Shown here piece after piece: positions 41,441 through 51,100 of a DNA stretch of 64,000 nucleotides. The notes beneath the pieces are model-generated. The model was not told the DNA's origin, ran no database searches, and saw nothing but the letters and a program-made list of their open reading frames with translations. Each line of letters opens with the position of its first letter. Position 1 is the stretch's first letter. Origin of the DNA: Bacteroidales bacterium (GTDB lineage Bacteria > Bacteroidota > Bacteroidia > Bacteroidales > VadinHA17); assembly GCA_022865305.1 (NCBI GenBank), contig JALHSP010000147.1, positions 124,001 to 188,000 of the forward strand, read 5' to 3'. Position numbers and translations under genes: made by a program.

Positions 41441-42730
41441 ATGGGAAATATCACTAAATTCTTAATAAGGAAAGATAGCTGGATAGCATCTGGCTTCTTT
41501 ACACTATGCCTTACCTTATTTCTGATGCCATTCCCAAGAAGCTGGTCGCTGTATGCTCTTGGTGCTTTTCTTTTTTTCGGATTCCTCATGTGGATTAGTG
41601 ACTTCGTGAAGCTTAAAGAATTATTCGGGCAAAAATGGCTGATAGTACTTGCACCTGTATGCTATTTTCTCCTGCATATAATATATTTTATGTTTGATCC
41701 AAAATGGATTTACCTTGAGGAAAAACTGATGTTTTTTCTTATTCCTATATTAGGATTTCCGGTTTTTATCTCGGATTACTTCAGCAAGAACCTGAGTATC
41801 CTTCTGAAGTCATTCATTTATGGTATCATTCTGATTTGTCTTTTCCTGTTCCTGCGATCTACCTGGGAAAGCATATCATTTACAGATGGTGTTATTAATT
41901 TTGAACCATTGACAGATCAGAATCTTTCAAGGTACAACTGGGACCAACTTTCAATATTTGAACATCCGACATACTTGACTATTAAAGTATTATGGGTTAT
42001 TTGCCTGCTTGCCTTTTCTGGATCATATTTGAATATTTCTAAAACAATAAGGTTGCTTCTTATACTGTGCCTTTCAATTATTGTTTTTTTCCTATCGTCC
42101 CGGGCTGGAATTTTAATTCTGTCCTTTATTCTGATTTATTTCATTTATAGCTATTTGAACATGACCAGGAGAAGAATACTGCTGTTGCTGATAATTCCTT
42201 TAATCCTCTTTGGTGTATATAAAATTACCAGCCTTAACAGAAGGATGAATCGCATGATGGTAGAAACAATTGAGAGGTCTGCAATTGAAAAAACCGGAAT
42301 AAAAGGACTTGATCCGAGAACAAAATCCTGGTTTTCTGCAATGAACCTGATAAAAGAGAAGCCTGTTTTTGGCGTTGGACTGAATGCCAGAAATATACTT
42401 GCGGCAGAATATGCCAGGCAGGGGTATAAAACAGAAGCCGAATTAAAGCTAAATGCTCATAACCAGTTTCTTGAAACACAGCTTACCTTTGGAGTTTCCG
42501 GAACCCTGATTCTATTTTGGATGCTGGGAATACTTTTTATGAAACGAAAAGAGTCATGGGGATCTGAACTTATTTATTCATTCCTGATAGTCGTTATTTT
42601 CAGCATGTTTTTTGAATCAATTCTTGTGAGGCAGTGGGGGATAATGTTCTTTATCCTGTTTTATTGTTTTCTGACGATGTCAAATGTAGAGCCAGATCTC
42701 AGATCTGGTTCTACCCGGTATTTCAAATAA
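41441..42730 (+). CDS. O-antigen polymerase/ligase-family membrane protein (Wzy/WaaL-like, 2)
   Basis: A 429-residue hydrophobic protein. ATG 41441 is preferred to GTG 41435. About 10 to 11 spans are likely. The large periplasmic loop near residues 270-360 has EKPVFGVGLNAR and AHNQFLETQLTFGVSGTLIL, the Wzy_C/RfaL pattern. With the related protein at 36684, one is probably the polymerase and the other the ligase or a colanic-acid-type exporter partner. The last 14 codons contain a 29-bp palindrome. The 3' end overlaps the converging Wzz gene by eight bases. Confidence 0.75.
   Translation: MGNITKFLIRKDSWIASGFFTLCLTLFLMPFPRSWSLYALGAFLFFGFLMWISDFVKLKELFGQKWLIVLAPVCYFLLHIIYFMFDPKWIYLEEKLMFFLIPILGFPVFISDYFSKNLSILLKSFIYGIILICLFLFLRSTWESISFTDGVINFEPLTDQNLSRYNWDQLSIFEHPTYLTIKVLWVICLLAFSGSYLNISKTIRLLLILCLSIIVFFLSSRAGILILSFILIYFIYSYLNMTRRRILLLLIIPLILFGVYKITSLNRRMNRMMVETIERSAIEKTGIKGLDPRTKSWFSAMNLIKEKPVFGVGLNARNILAAEYARQGYKTEAELKLNAHNQFLETQLTFGVSGTLILFWMLGILFMKRKESWGSELIYSFLIVVIFSMFFESILVRQWGIMFFILFYCFLTMSNVEPDLRSGSTRYFK
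42686..42714. repeat. 29-bp near-perfect palindrome
   Basis: Arms GTAGAGCCAGATCT (42686-42699) and AGATCTGGTTCTAC (42701-42714) are complementary at 13 of 14 positions plus one G-U. The palindrome lies inside the last codons of the O-antigen-family gene, where two genes converge. It may act as a bidirectional terminator or be a REP-like repeat. Confidence 0.5.
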
Positions 42731-43712
42731 AGATTTTATATTTCTTATAAACTTCCTGAAGCTTTTTACGGTTCCTGATAAGAATCAGGCATAATAATGT
42801 CAGTCCAAAGAATAACGGAATTATCACCTTACCAAAGTAATAGCCTCCGTTATAACGTTTATTCGGGAGATAAAAATCATTAATAATTGTAACAGTACCA
42901 GGATAAAGATTCCTTTCCTGTTCCAATTCCTGTTTAATATTGTAAAGTTTGTATATATCTTCATATATAAGTTGGGTCTTTTGCTCCTGAAGAAAGATCA
43001 TCTGGCCTCCTTCTTCCGGACGCCTGTTCCTGGTTTCCTCAAAATATTTCACTTGCTGCAAGCTGTCAAGTTGCTTAATATCATAATCAAGACGTACAAC
43101 CATTTCATCAATTTGATCTAACCGCAAATTGTTTTTCTGCTGAAAAACAGGATTATTTTTGACAAAGGACAGGATTCCATCTCTTATTAAGGTTAAATCC
43201 TGAGGATCTGATACTTCAACTTTAATAGCAAACCGATCATTCATCCGTACATCAACAGTATCATAAACGTTATGTTTATTTCTATAGTCGACAAAATCAG
43301 GTATACTGTCATTATTCATGTCGATGATCCAGAAAGCCTCAATGTCGCTTATGGTTTCTGCCTTTTCCTGATTTATTGAAAGGGAAGTTGCCAATACAGG
43401 ATAATTCTCTTCTTTCAGTAAAAGATTCAGTTTGTTTATATATAAAATCATTTCAGAATTCGAGACCATATTGCTCCGAAGAGTAATTTCCGATGAATAG
43501 AAAGGTTTGGAAGTCCATTTTAAAACATATGATACGCCGACTCCAAGAAGTAAGCCGAATCCGAGGATAAAAAAGTTTTTCAAAAGAAAAAAGAAGGATA
43601 CAAGCACTCCTTTTCCTAACGCACGAAGCCATTTTGAAAGTGTTTTTCCCATTCTTCTGAAAAGCTCGAGAAGGTCGATTTCTTCATCTTTAACCGGTGA
43701 ATCTTTAGACAT
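42723..43712 (-). CDS. Wzz-like chain-length determinant / LPS biosynthesis protein
   Basis: A 329-residue protein with two membrane spans flanking a large periplasmic region: about residues 40-65 (FFFLLKNFFILGFGLLLGVGVSYV) and 295-313 (VIIPLFFGLTLLCLILI). The periplasmic part includes a helical segment near 200-270. Before the second span is FYLPNKRYNGGYYFGK, in place of the proline-rich motif of Wzz. The N-terminal EEIDLLELFRR is typical of Bacteroidota Wzz-like proteins. It lacks a tyrosine kinase domain. It probably controls glycan chain length for the locus. Confidence 0.75.
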   Translation of the reverse strand: MSKDSPVKDEEIDLLELFRRMGKTLSKWLRALGKGVLVSFFFLLKNFFILGFGLLLGVGVSYVLKWTSKPFYSSEITLRSNMVSNSEMILYINKLNLLLKEENYPVLATSLSINQEKAETISDIEAFWIIDMNNDSIPDFVDYRNKHNVYDTVDVRMNDRFAIKVEVSDPQDLTLIRDGILSFVKNNPVFQQKNNLRLDQIDEMVVRLDYDIKQLDSLQQVKYFEETRNRRPEEGGQMIFLQEQKTQLIYEDIYKLYNIKQELEQERNLYPGTVTIINDFYLPNKRYNGGYYFGKVIIPLFFGLTLLCLILIRNRKKLQEVYKKYKIFI

Positions 43713-43777
43713 AATAATGTTACTTTGTTATTCTGAAAGCAAATTTATTAATATTGGAGCGTATTGCAAATTTTCTG

Positions 43778-44641
43778 TCAAATGATCTTCAATATTTTTA
43801 ATGCCAGGTCTTTGATCATAGGTTTATAATCGTGAACAAATTCTCCGGTTACTCTGTTGCCAATTACTGTACATAAAGTCAACGCTTTATGCCCAAGCAG
43901 ACCGGAAAGCCCGTACAAAGCTGAACTTTCCATTTCATAATTGCAGATCTTCCTGCCTCTGAAGGAGAATTCGGCAAGTTTACCATTAATTTCATTATCA
44001 AAAGTACCGAGCCTCAAACTTCGTCCCTGAGGAGCGTAAAATCCGGGTGCTGAAATAGTTATTCCTTTTATGAAGTTCTCGAACCGGAATAGTTCGGTCA
44101 GTTCTTTGCTGGCATTTACTGCATATGGATAGGAGAGAGTATCCGGCCATTCAAGGTGTTCCGCCAGGGTATCGGAAAGACTTGTGTCGAGAAGCCATTC
44201 ATAACCTTCATAAAAATGCAAAAGGCCATCAAAGCCGATCGCTGTCTCAGTGAGAACAACCGATCCTGCCGGAACATCGTTTCGTAAACCGCCTGAAGTT
44301 CCAAGCCTGATGAAGGTGAGTGAGACGGGATCCTCTTTATTAATTCCTGTCTGGAGATCAATGTTTACAAGTGCATCCAGTTCATTAATGAGAATATCGA
44401 TATTATCAGTCCCAATGCCTGATGAGATTATTGTGATCTCATTATTTTCAAAGGTGCCTGTTACGGTTCTGAACTCCCTGTTCTCTTTTCTGACCCTTAT
44501 GTCATGCAAGAATGAGGAAATCATTTCGACACGACCAGGATCCCCGACAATAATTATTTTATCTGAAATATCACCGGGAATAAGGTTCAGGTGAAAGACA
44601 CTTCCGTCCCTGTTGGTTATTAGTTCGGTATTCTTTTGCAT
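43778..44641 (-). CDS. nucleoside phosphorylase (PNP/UDP family)
   Basis: A 287-residue protein of the PNP_UDP_1 family. Features are IIVGDPGRVEMISSFL near residues 30-45, IISSGIGTDNIDILINEL, RLGTSGGLRNDVPAGSVVLTETAIG near 112-136, and the substrate-binding NYEMESSALYGLSGLLG near 240-256. The enzyme splits nucleosides with phosphate in salvage. Uridine or purine preference cannot be told apart safely here. Confidence 0.85.
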   Translation of the reverse strand: MQKNTELITNRDGSVFHLNLIPGDISDKIIIVGDPGRVEMISSFLHDIRVRKENREFRTVTGTFENNEITIISSGIGTDNIDILINELDALVNIDLQTGINKEDPVSLTFIRLGTSGGLRNDVPAGSVVLTETAIGFDGLLHFYEGYEWLLDTSLSDTLAEHLEWPDTLSYPYAVNASKELTELFRFENFIKGITISAPGFYAPQGRSLRLGTFDNEINGKLAEFSFRGRKICNYEMESSALYGLSGLLGHKALTLCTVIGNRVTGEFVHDYKPMIKDLALKILKII

Positions 44642-44688
44642 ATAAAATTTTAAAATGCAAATTTATGAAACTGCTGGAAATACAAATG

Positions 44689-46008
44689 CTAGTAATATTC
44701 CATTATTCTGCCTGAAATTTGCATAAGAGAAATTTCGGCAAGTTTAGCCTGGAAATGTATAGATGAGAGGCTTTCATTTGCATCAAGGAGGCTTTTTTGT
44801 ACTTCCCTGAGATCAATACCCGAGAGATTCCCGAGTCTGTATCTTTCCATGGCAATTTCCAGGTTTTCGGTTGCAGTCTGAAGATTCTGTTCTTCAAGGG
44901 TAATGAGTCTCAGACAATTAGTATATGCACTGTAAATAGTTATCATATCAGCCCTTATACCCTGTTCAATTTCCTGGTATATTAATTCTTTGTTCCTGAT
45001 TTCAATTGAGGAATTTTTTATGCTTCTTCTTTGATTATTTCCATCAAAAAGAGTCATCCCGAGAGTCAATCCATAGTTCATCCCGTTGGTAAGCTGATTT
45101 CTTGTTGTACTGCTTGAATACGTATTGAAATTATAATCATAACCGGAAGTGAGATTAAGGTAAGGATATGATCTGGAAACAATTATTTTATAATCATATT
45201 CTGAAATAGTTTTATTTTTCGAAGCGATATTAAGTGATGTATTCTTTACCAGCGTTTCTTCAAGGAGTTTTTCATAAATGAGATCAGGATTTACATCAAT
45301 AGACGAGTCTTTTGAAATAAACTGGGTTGCAAGATTATCGACAGCCATAAGCTCATTAAGCCTTATCTGAGCTGCCCTGACAGTTTCATACTGGCGTGAT
45401 AGCCTTGAGCTGTCTGCATTCAGGTAAACCCGTGATTGCAAAACCTGCAACTTAGAGCTGGAGCCAAGAAGGTAACGGTCTTCATCAATTCTGAGCCTTT
45501 CTTTTGAAAGCACAACGGCATATTTCATATTATTAAGCAGCTGAATCTGCAGGATATAATTGTAATATCCTGAAACTATATCAGATAGCAGGTTCTCAAT
45601 AGCCATCTGTGTGCTAAGTTCTCCAACCTGTTTTAATTCATTCAGTTTTTTATATGTTGTATGGACATTGAAGCCGTTAAAGATTGTCAGACCTAATGTT
45701 ATTCCGGCATTAGCTGAAGTGTTATAAACACCAGTGGAGACAGTTTGACTTCCATCAGAAAGATTCTGAGTTGTATTGTTCAAAGTCCCGCTGTAACGGC
45801 TGCTAAGGTCCAGTGATGGTAAATAACCGGCATTGCCCAGGGTATAATTGTTTTTAGCAATAGTTTCGCTGTTTCGTGCTACGAGTAGAGAAAAGTTGTT
45901 TTCCAGTCCAATGTTGATGCAATCTTTGAGTCCGTAAACAACCTGACTGTTGCCGGAGGAGAGAAATGTTAAAAATAAAAAGCTAAGTGACAGATATTTT
46001 ATTTTCAT
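44689..46008 (-). CDS. TolC-family outer membrane efflux protein
   Basis: A 439-residue protein with a signal peptide (MKIKYLSLSFLFLTFLSSGNS) and two helical OEP repeats. Each has long heptad helices, including LNELMAVDNLA and ENLEIAMERYRLGNLSGIDLREVQKSL near residues 380-410. TolC proteins form the outer-membrane duct of tripartite pumps. It overlaps the RND gene end by 26 bases and is the last gene of the operon. Confidence 0.88.
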   Translation of the reverse strand: MKIKYLSLSFLFLTFLSSGNSQVVYGLKDCINIGLENNFSLLVARNSETIAKNNYTLGNAGYLPSLDLSSRYSGTLNNTTQNLSDGSQTVSTGVYNTSANAGITLGLTIFNGFNVHTTYKKLNELKQVGELSTQMAIENLLSDIVSGYYNYILQIQLLNNMKYAVVLSKERLRIDEDRYLLGSSSKLQVLQSRVYLNADSSRLSRQYETVRAAQIRLNELMAVDNLATQFISKDSSIDVNPDLIYEKLLEETLVKNTSLNIASKNKTISEYDYKIIVSRSYPYLNLTSGYDYNFNTYSSSTTRNQLTNGMNYGLTLGMTLFDGNNQRRSIKNSSIEIRNKELIYQEIEQGIRADMITIYSAYTNCLRLITLEEQNLQTATENLEIAMERYRLGNLSGIDLREVQKSLLDANESLSSIHFQAKLAEISLMQISGRIMEYY

Positions 46009-49000
46009 TTTCGCTCATTTTTGTTTCACTTGAAATAAAGGTATAGATTGCCGGCACAATAAACAGGGAGAGTAAAGAGGCAAATAACATTCCGCCGATA
46101 ACAACAGTACCCATCGCAACGCGGCTCTGTGCACCTTCTCCCAGCCCGAGAGCCAAAGGTGAAATTCCCAGAATAGTCGCAAGGCTTGTCATCAGGATAG
46201 GCCGGAAACGTGCAGCAGCAGCATATTTGATTGCATCAATCTTGGACATACCTGCTTTTTTTCTCTGGTTTGCAAACTCTACTATAAGAATTCCGTTTTT
46301 TGAGACAAGCCCGATAAGCATAATGATTCCGATCTGGCTGAAAATGTTCATTGTAATATTAAAATACCACATAAATACAAGAGCTCCTGTAAGTGCAAGA
46401 GGAACAGTCATCATAACTACAAAGGGGTCCTTGAAGCTTTCAAACTGAGCAGCAAGTACCAGGAAAATTAAAATCAGGGCAAGCATAAACGCGAACATTA
46501 AGCTTGACGAGCTTTCACGGAAATCCTTTGAATCACCGGAAAGAGCTGTTCTGAATGAATCGTCAAGCACTTCATCTGCAATCCTGTCCATCTCGGCAAG
46601 TCCTTCGCTCATAGTTTTCCCTTTGGCAAGACCAGCTGATACAGTTGCTGCAACAAACCTGTTATAACGGTAAAGCTGGGGAGGAGCAGTCTCTTCTGTA
46701 AGAGTTACCAGATTGTCGAACTGGATCATATCCCCACGGTCATTTCTTACATATAACGATTTAAGATCCAGAGGTTTATTCCGGTCCTCACGGGCAAGTT
46801 CCCCAAGAATCTGATATTGCTTGCCATTCATGAAAAAGTAACCGAAACGCTGGCCGCTGAGAGCAAGCTGCAGTGTTTGTCCGATATTCTGCGTTGAAAC
46901 TCCCAGAGTAATTGCTTTTTCGCGATTGATATGGATCCTCAGTTCCGGTTTGGTGAATTTAAGATTCACATCTGCCATTTGCAATACATCACTCTCCATA
47001 ACCTTACTCATGAAAGCAGGAATAATTTCCCTGAGCTTTTCTATTGATGTCGCCTGAAGAACATATTGTACAGGCATGCCCGCACGTCTTCCACCAAAAG
47101 TCGATTGCTGAACAACAAAAGCTCTTGCCTTTGTTTTCTTTCTCAGGTCGTCTGATAACTGATCAGCTATCTCCTGCTGTGTCCGTTTCCGTTCATCAGG
47201 TTTCCGGAGAATTATCCGGATATTCCCGAAACTGCCTCCCCTGATCATTGTTGTGTAACTGATCCGTTCTGGTACCTTTTCCTCTACAAGTTGTGCGAGA
47301 TCATCAGCATAAGCCAGCATATACTCATATGTCGCACCCTCAGTTGCAGAGGTGTTAATTGTGATTTGAGACCGGTCTTCGAGAGGAGCCATTTCTGACG
47401 GGATGGTGTTCCATAATAAAAGAACTAATCCCAGGGCGGCCACAAGAATTAATAGTGCAAACCTGCGATGTCTGAGGAATGAATCCAGGGCATTTCTGTA
47501 TCCAGTATTCAGCTTCTGGAAAAAATGTTCGGTTTTCCTGAAAAACCAGCTGTGAGTGGCTTCTTTTCTTAACAGCTTTGTCGATACCATCGGTGTCAGT
47601 GAAAGAGCCAGGAATGCTGAGATTGCAACAGCTCCTGCCATCGCAATACTGAATTCCCTGAAAAGACGGCCTGTTATGCCCTGGAGAAAAACAATCGGGA
47701 AAAAGACAGAAATAAGAGTAATTGTAGTGGAAATAATTGCAAAATAAATCTCTTTTGAACCCTTTAAACCTGCATCAACAGGCTGCATTCCTGATTCGAC
47801 TTTTACATAAATATTCTCCATTACCACAATGGCATCATCGACAACAATTCCAATTGCAAGCACAATTGCCAGAAGGGTAAGAACATTTATGGTGAACCCT
47901 GCCAGGTACATTATAAAAAACGAGCCCACCAGAGAAATAGGTATTACCAGTATAGGTACAATTGTTGCTCTCCAGCTACGGAGAAAGAAGTAAATAATAA
48001 TTACTACAAGAGTAAAAGCAATAAAAATCGTATTCTTAACTTCCTTTATAGATGATCTTATATATTCGGTATTATCATAATTGACGTTGACCTTAACATC
48101 ATCCGGAAGGTCTTTCCTTATATAATCTAGACGTCTGTAAACCTCATCAACAATATCTATATGGTTTGATCCGGGTTGAGGTATCATTGCAATCTGAACC
48201 ATTGGGACACCATCTCTTTTAAGTATTCCCCTGATATCTTCAGGACCAAGCTCAGCTCTTCCTATATCTTTAAATCTTACAATCTGATCGCCTGACTGTT
48301 TAATAATAAGATCGTTAAACTCTTTTGGGGTTGTCATAAGCCCAAGTGTTCTGATGGTCAGCTGGGTATTGGTACCTTCAATGGAACCGGAGGGTAATTC
48401 AACATTTTCACGGGAAATGGCATTCCTGACATCCATTGGAGTCAGTCCATAACCAGCCAGTTTTACAGGATCAATCCAGAGACGCATTGCGTATCGTTTC
48501 TCCCCGAAGATGCTGACTGCACTGACCCCTGAAACTGTCTGAAGCTGCTGCTTTAATGTCAGATCAGCTATTTCTGAAAGCTGAAGCAATGATCTTTTCC
48601 CGCTTTCAACGGTCAGGAACAGAATCGGACTGGCATCGGCATCTGCCTTGGCAACCGTAGGCGGATCACAGTCGCGGGGCAGCATCCTCATGGCTTGTGA
48701 AACCTTATCCCTGACATCGTTTGCTGCAGTCTCAAGATCAACTGACAATTCAAATTCTACCGTAATATTGCTACCGCCCTGGCGGCTTACGCTTGAAAGA
48801 GAACGAATACCTGGTATCCCGTTAATAGACTGTTCAAGCGGTTCAGTGATCTGAGTTTCTATTACATCGGAATTTGCACCCGGATAGGATGTATTTACTG
48901 AAATAATAGCCGGATCAACACTTGGGAATTCCCTTACGCCAAGGAATGTGAGACCAACAATCCCGAACAACAAAATTATAATTGCAAATACTGATGCAAG

Positions 49001-49036
49001 AACCGGTCTGTTTATACTAGTTGATGATAAGCTCAT
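45983..49036 (-). CDS. RND-family multidrug/efflux transporter (HAE1-like)
   Basis: A 1017-residue inner-membrane pump with 12 spans. The first span is at about residues 12-32. Hallmark segments are the proton-relay DD pair in AIGIVVDDAIVVMENIY near residue 400, FPIVFLQGITGRLFREF, and the second-half repeat GLVSKNGILIVEFANQRKKAG near residue 930. Periplasmic docking loops lie between spans 1-2 and 7-8. It is a proton-driven exporter of drugs, dyes or lipids. Operon order in transcription is MFP, RND, TolC. Confidence 0.93.
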   Translation of the reverse strand: MSLSSTSINRPVLASVFAIIILLFGIVGLTFLGVREFPSVDPAIISVNTSYPGANSDVIETQITEPLEQSINGIPGIRSLSSVSRQGGSNITVEFELSVDLETAANDVRDKVSQAMRMLPRDCDPPTVAKADADASPILFLTVESGKRSLLQLSEIADLTLKQQLQTVSGVSAVSIFGEKRYAMRLWIDPVKLAGYGLTPMDVRNAISRENVELPSGSIEGTNTQLTIRTLGLMTTPKEFNDLIIKQSGDQIVRFKDIGRAELGPEDIRGILKRDGVPMVQIAMIPQPGSNHIDIVDEVYRRLDYIRKDLPDDVKVNVNYDNTEYIRSSIKEVKNTIFIAFTLVVIIIYFFLRSWRATIVPILVIPISLVGSFFIMYLAGFTINVLTLLAIVLAIGIVVDDAIVVMENIYVKVESGMQPVDAGLKGSKEIYFAIISTTITLISVFFPIVFLQGITGRLFREFSIAMAGAVAISAFLALSLTPMVSTKLLRKEATHSWFFRKTEHFFQKLNTGYRNALDSFLRHRRFALLILVAALGLVLLLWNTIPSEMAPLEDRSQITINTSATEGATYEYMLAYADDLAQLVEEKVPERISYTTMIRGGSFGNIRIILRKPDERKRTQQEIADQLSDDLRKKTKARAFVVQQSTFGGRRAGMPVQYVLQATSIEKLREIIPAFMSKVMESDVLQMADVNLKFTKPELRIHINREKAITLGVSTQNIGQTLQLALSGQRFGYFFMNGKQYQILGELAREDRNKPLDLKSLYVRNDRGDMIQFDNLVTLTEETAPPQLYRYNRFVAATVSAGLAKGKTMSEGLAEMDRIADEVLDDSFRTALSGDSKDFRESSSSLMFAFMLALILIFLVLAAQFESFKDPFVVMMTVPLALTGALVFMWYFNITMNIFSQIGIIMLIGLVSKNGILIVEFANQRKKAGMSKIDAIKYAAAARFRPILMTSLATILGISPLALGLGEGAQSRVAMGTVVIGGMLFASLLSLFIVPAIYTFISSETKMSENENKISVT

Positions 49037-49055
49037 TTCTTATTAATGACTATTA

Positions 49056-50156
49056 TTACTGGTTCATTATCAGGGTGTCAAGCACTACAGGCATGTTATG
49101 CCTGAGCTGCAGAATACCGGTTGTAAGCAATGTATCGCCAAATTTGAGTCCGTCAACTATCTGTATAAGGGATTCAGTACGTAATCCGGTGCCAACTTTC
49201 ACTGACATGGCTTTACCTTTTCTGTAAACATATACCATTTCACCTTCCATCTCAGGAACAAGAGCTTCAGAAGGTATTGCAATAGCGTCAGTGATCTGGG
49301 ATAAGAGAAGAGTGACAGAGGTATAGGTTCCCGGTTTCAGTTCTTCATTTTTATTAGGATATAATGCCCTGATAACTATTGTCCTTGTACCCAGGTCAAT
49401 TTTCGGATCAACAGCATATACTGAAGCCTTGTAGATTTTGTCATTAACGTTAAAAGAAACGATGAATCCGATATTAACTTCATCAGCATATTTCTCAGAT
49501 ATTGAAAATTCTATTTTTATCGGACTGATCTTGACTAATCTGGCAATTCTAGTGGAAGGAGTAGCATAGCTTCCTTCACTCAGGTACCGCAAACCGATAA
49601 TTCCGTCAAATGGTGCACGAAGCTCAGTTTCTGATATTCGCGCTCTTACCAGGTTAATATCTGCCTGTATGGTCTGGAGCTCAGTTACGATCTGATCATA
49701 GCTTTCCTGGCTGATAGCATCTTTATCAAGAAGACTCCGCTGGCGGAACTCTTTTTCCTCAACCAGCTTCCTCTGTGCTTCAAGCTTCTGTAATTGTGCC
49801 TGCAAAGGTTTGTCATTGATCTTGGCAAGCAGGTCACCTTTTTTTACACGGGTACCCTCTGTAAAATTTATTCCTACAATTTTGCCGGAAGTTTCGAAAG
49901 ACATTTCTACTTCTTCATCAGGCCTCAATGTGCCGGAGCTGACAATGGGATCGCTCATCTGAACAGGTTTTATCAGGAATCCGCTTACATTAAGCAATTG
50001 CCGGCTTTGCATCATACCGGGACCTGCACCAGGACCCGTTCCCCCCGGAGAATTTGATTTTGAGGCAAAAAGCGGTCTTATTTTAGGATAAAATATTATT
50101 CCTGCCAATACCACAATTAATAAAATTGTTATTATCACATTAAATCTTTTCTTCAT
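49056..50156 (-). CDS. RND efflux membrane-fusion protein (periplasmic adaptor)
   Basis: A 366-residue protein. An N-terminal anchor (residues 5-25) is followed by a Gly/Pro/Asn-rich linker, a lipoyl-like half (GKIVGINFTEGTRVKKGDLLAKINDK, about 92-117), a helical hairpin (AQLQKLEAQRKLVEEKEFRQRSLLDKDAISQESYDQI) and the second lipoyl half (ELRAPFDGIIGLRYLSEGSYA). The C-terminal beta barrel contains VEFSISEKYADEV-like strands. It bridges the RND pump and TolC, and is first in the operon. Confidence 0.92.
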   Translation of the reverse strand: MKKRFNVIITILLIVVLAGIIFYPKIRPLFASKSNSPGGTGPGAGPGMMQSRQLLNVSGFLIKPVQMSDPIVSSGTLRPDEEVEMSFETSGKIVGINFTEGTRVKKGDLLAKINDKPLQAQLQKLEAQRKLVEEKEFRQRSLLDKDAISQESYDQIVTELQTIQADINLVRARISETELRAPFDGIIGLRYLSEGSYATPSTRIARLVKISPIKIEFSISEKYADEVNIGFIVSFNVNDKIYKASVYAVDPKIDLGTRTIVIRALYPNKNEELKPGTYTSVTLLLSQITDAIAIPSEALVPEMEGEMVYVYRKGKAMSVKVGTGLRTESLIQIVDGLKFGDTLLTTGILQLRHNMPVVLDTLIMNQ

Positions 50157-50409
50157 AAACCGGTATATAATTTATTTGCAGTATATTTTTAAAACCAATT
50201 TTAATAGGTATAGTTCATTGTTAGAGAGCGTCAGAATTTGAATTGACAAAAGTAGATAATTTGATTCTCATAAAGTCTTTCATGCTCTGAAAAATATGTT
50301 AAAATATCATAAAATAGTCTTTATATACCCGATATCTTATTCATAGCGGAACATACATGAATTAAAGAAAACGAACTAATTTTACTGCAGAATGTAGATT
50401 AAGAAAATT

Positions 50410-50877
50410 ATGATACAACGTATACAATCGGTTTATTTATTACTGACAACCTTACTGTCTGGTTTATTCCTCAAAGGGAGTTTTTTAAATTTTAAAAACA
50501 ATGCCGGGGATGTGATTAACATTAATTTCAGGGGTATCTGCCAGACAACAGGAGAGAATGGCTTTGATCTTATTGAAAAATTGATTCCGCTTTCAGCATT
50601 GTTTATTTTAATCCCTGTTTTATCAATCATAGCAATATTTTTATTTAAAACCAGAAAACTCCAGCTTAAAGCAACATTCACATTAATCATTCTTGTAATC
50701 GTGCTTATTGCTTTGGCTTTATATTATGGAGTTGCTGTCATTCAGCGATACCATGCTGAACTTGTCCCCGGAATAAAAATGTTCATCCCAATGCTGATTC
50801 TCATTTTTGCAATTCTGGCTTACAGGGGAATTAAAAAAGATGAAGATCTCGTAAAGTCGTATGACAGGCTCAGGTAA
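50410..50877 (+). CDS. DUF4293-family membrane protein
   Basis: A 155-residue protein with four membrane spans, near residues 8-24, 58-80, 85-110 and 120-142. The N-terminus MIQRIQSVYLLLTTLLSG is the signature of DUF4293, a family of unknown function restricted as far as I know to Bacteroidota. The tail KKDEDLVKSYDRLR is also typical. It stands alone. The 50157-50409 gap upstream shows no other feature. Confidence 0.85.
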   Translation: MIQRIQSVYLLLTTLLSGLFLKGSFLNFKNNAGDVININFRGICQTTGENGFDLIEKLIPLSALFILIPVLSIIAIFLFKTRKLQLKATFTLIILVIVLIALALYYGVAVIQRYHAELVPGIKMFIPMLILIFAILAYRGIKKDEDLVKSYDRLR

Positions 50878-50901
50878 ATAACTGGTTTGATATTTTTTGG
50901 C

Positions 50902-51085
50902 ATTGTGAGGGTATATCAACAGACCACCACCTCCCCCTGACACTTCGGTCAGGGTACTCCTCCTCTGAAAAGGAGGAGAAAGTTATATAATTATAAATCA
51001 GTTATTTCCCCTCCTTTTCAAAGGAGGGGTGTCCTGCTTTAGCGGGACGGGGTGGTTGATACAACTTTTGAGATATCCTCACACC
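50902..51085. repeat. MITE-like palindromic repeat element
   Basis: About 180 bases with outer inverted ends: TGTGAGG at about 50904-50910 answers CCTCACA at about 51077-51083, with TATC-type flanks. Inner arms follow: ACCACC-containing 50921-50937 against GGGGTGGT at 51049-51057. Three hairpins lie inside: CCCTGAC/GTCAGGG, CTCCTC/GAGGAG and CCCTCCTTTTCAAAGGAGGG. No reading frame is present. Repeats of this type are frequent in Bacteroidota intergenic regions. Confidence 0.55.
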
Positions 51086-51100
51086 ATGCGAGGACGAGTG

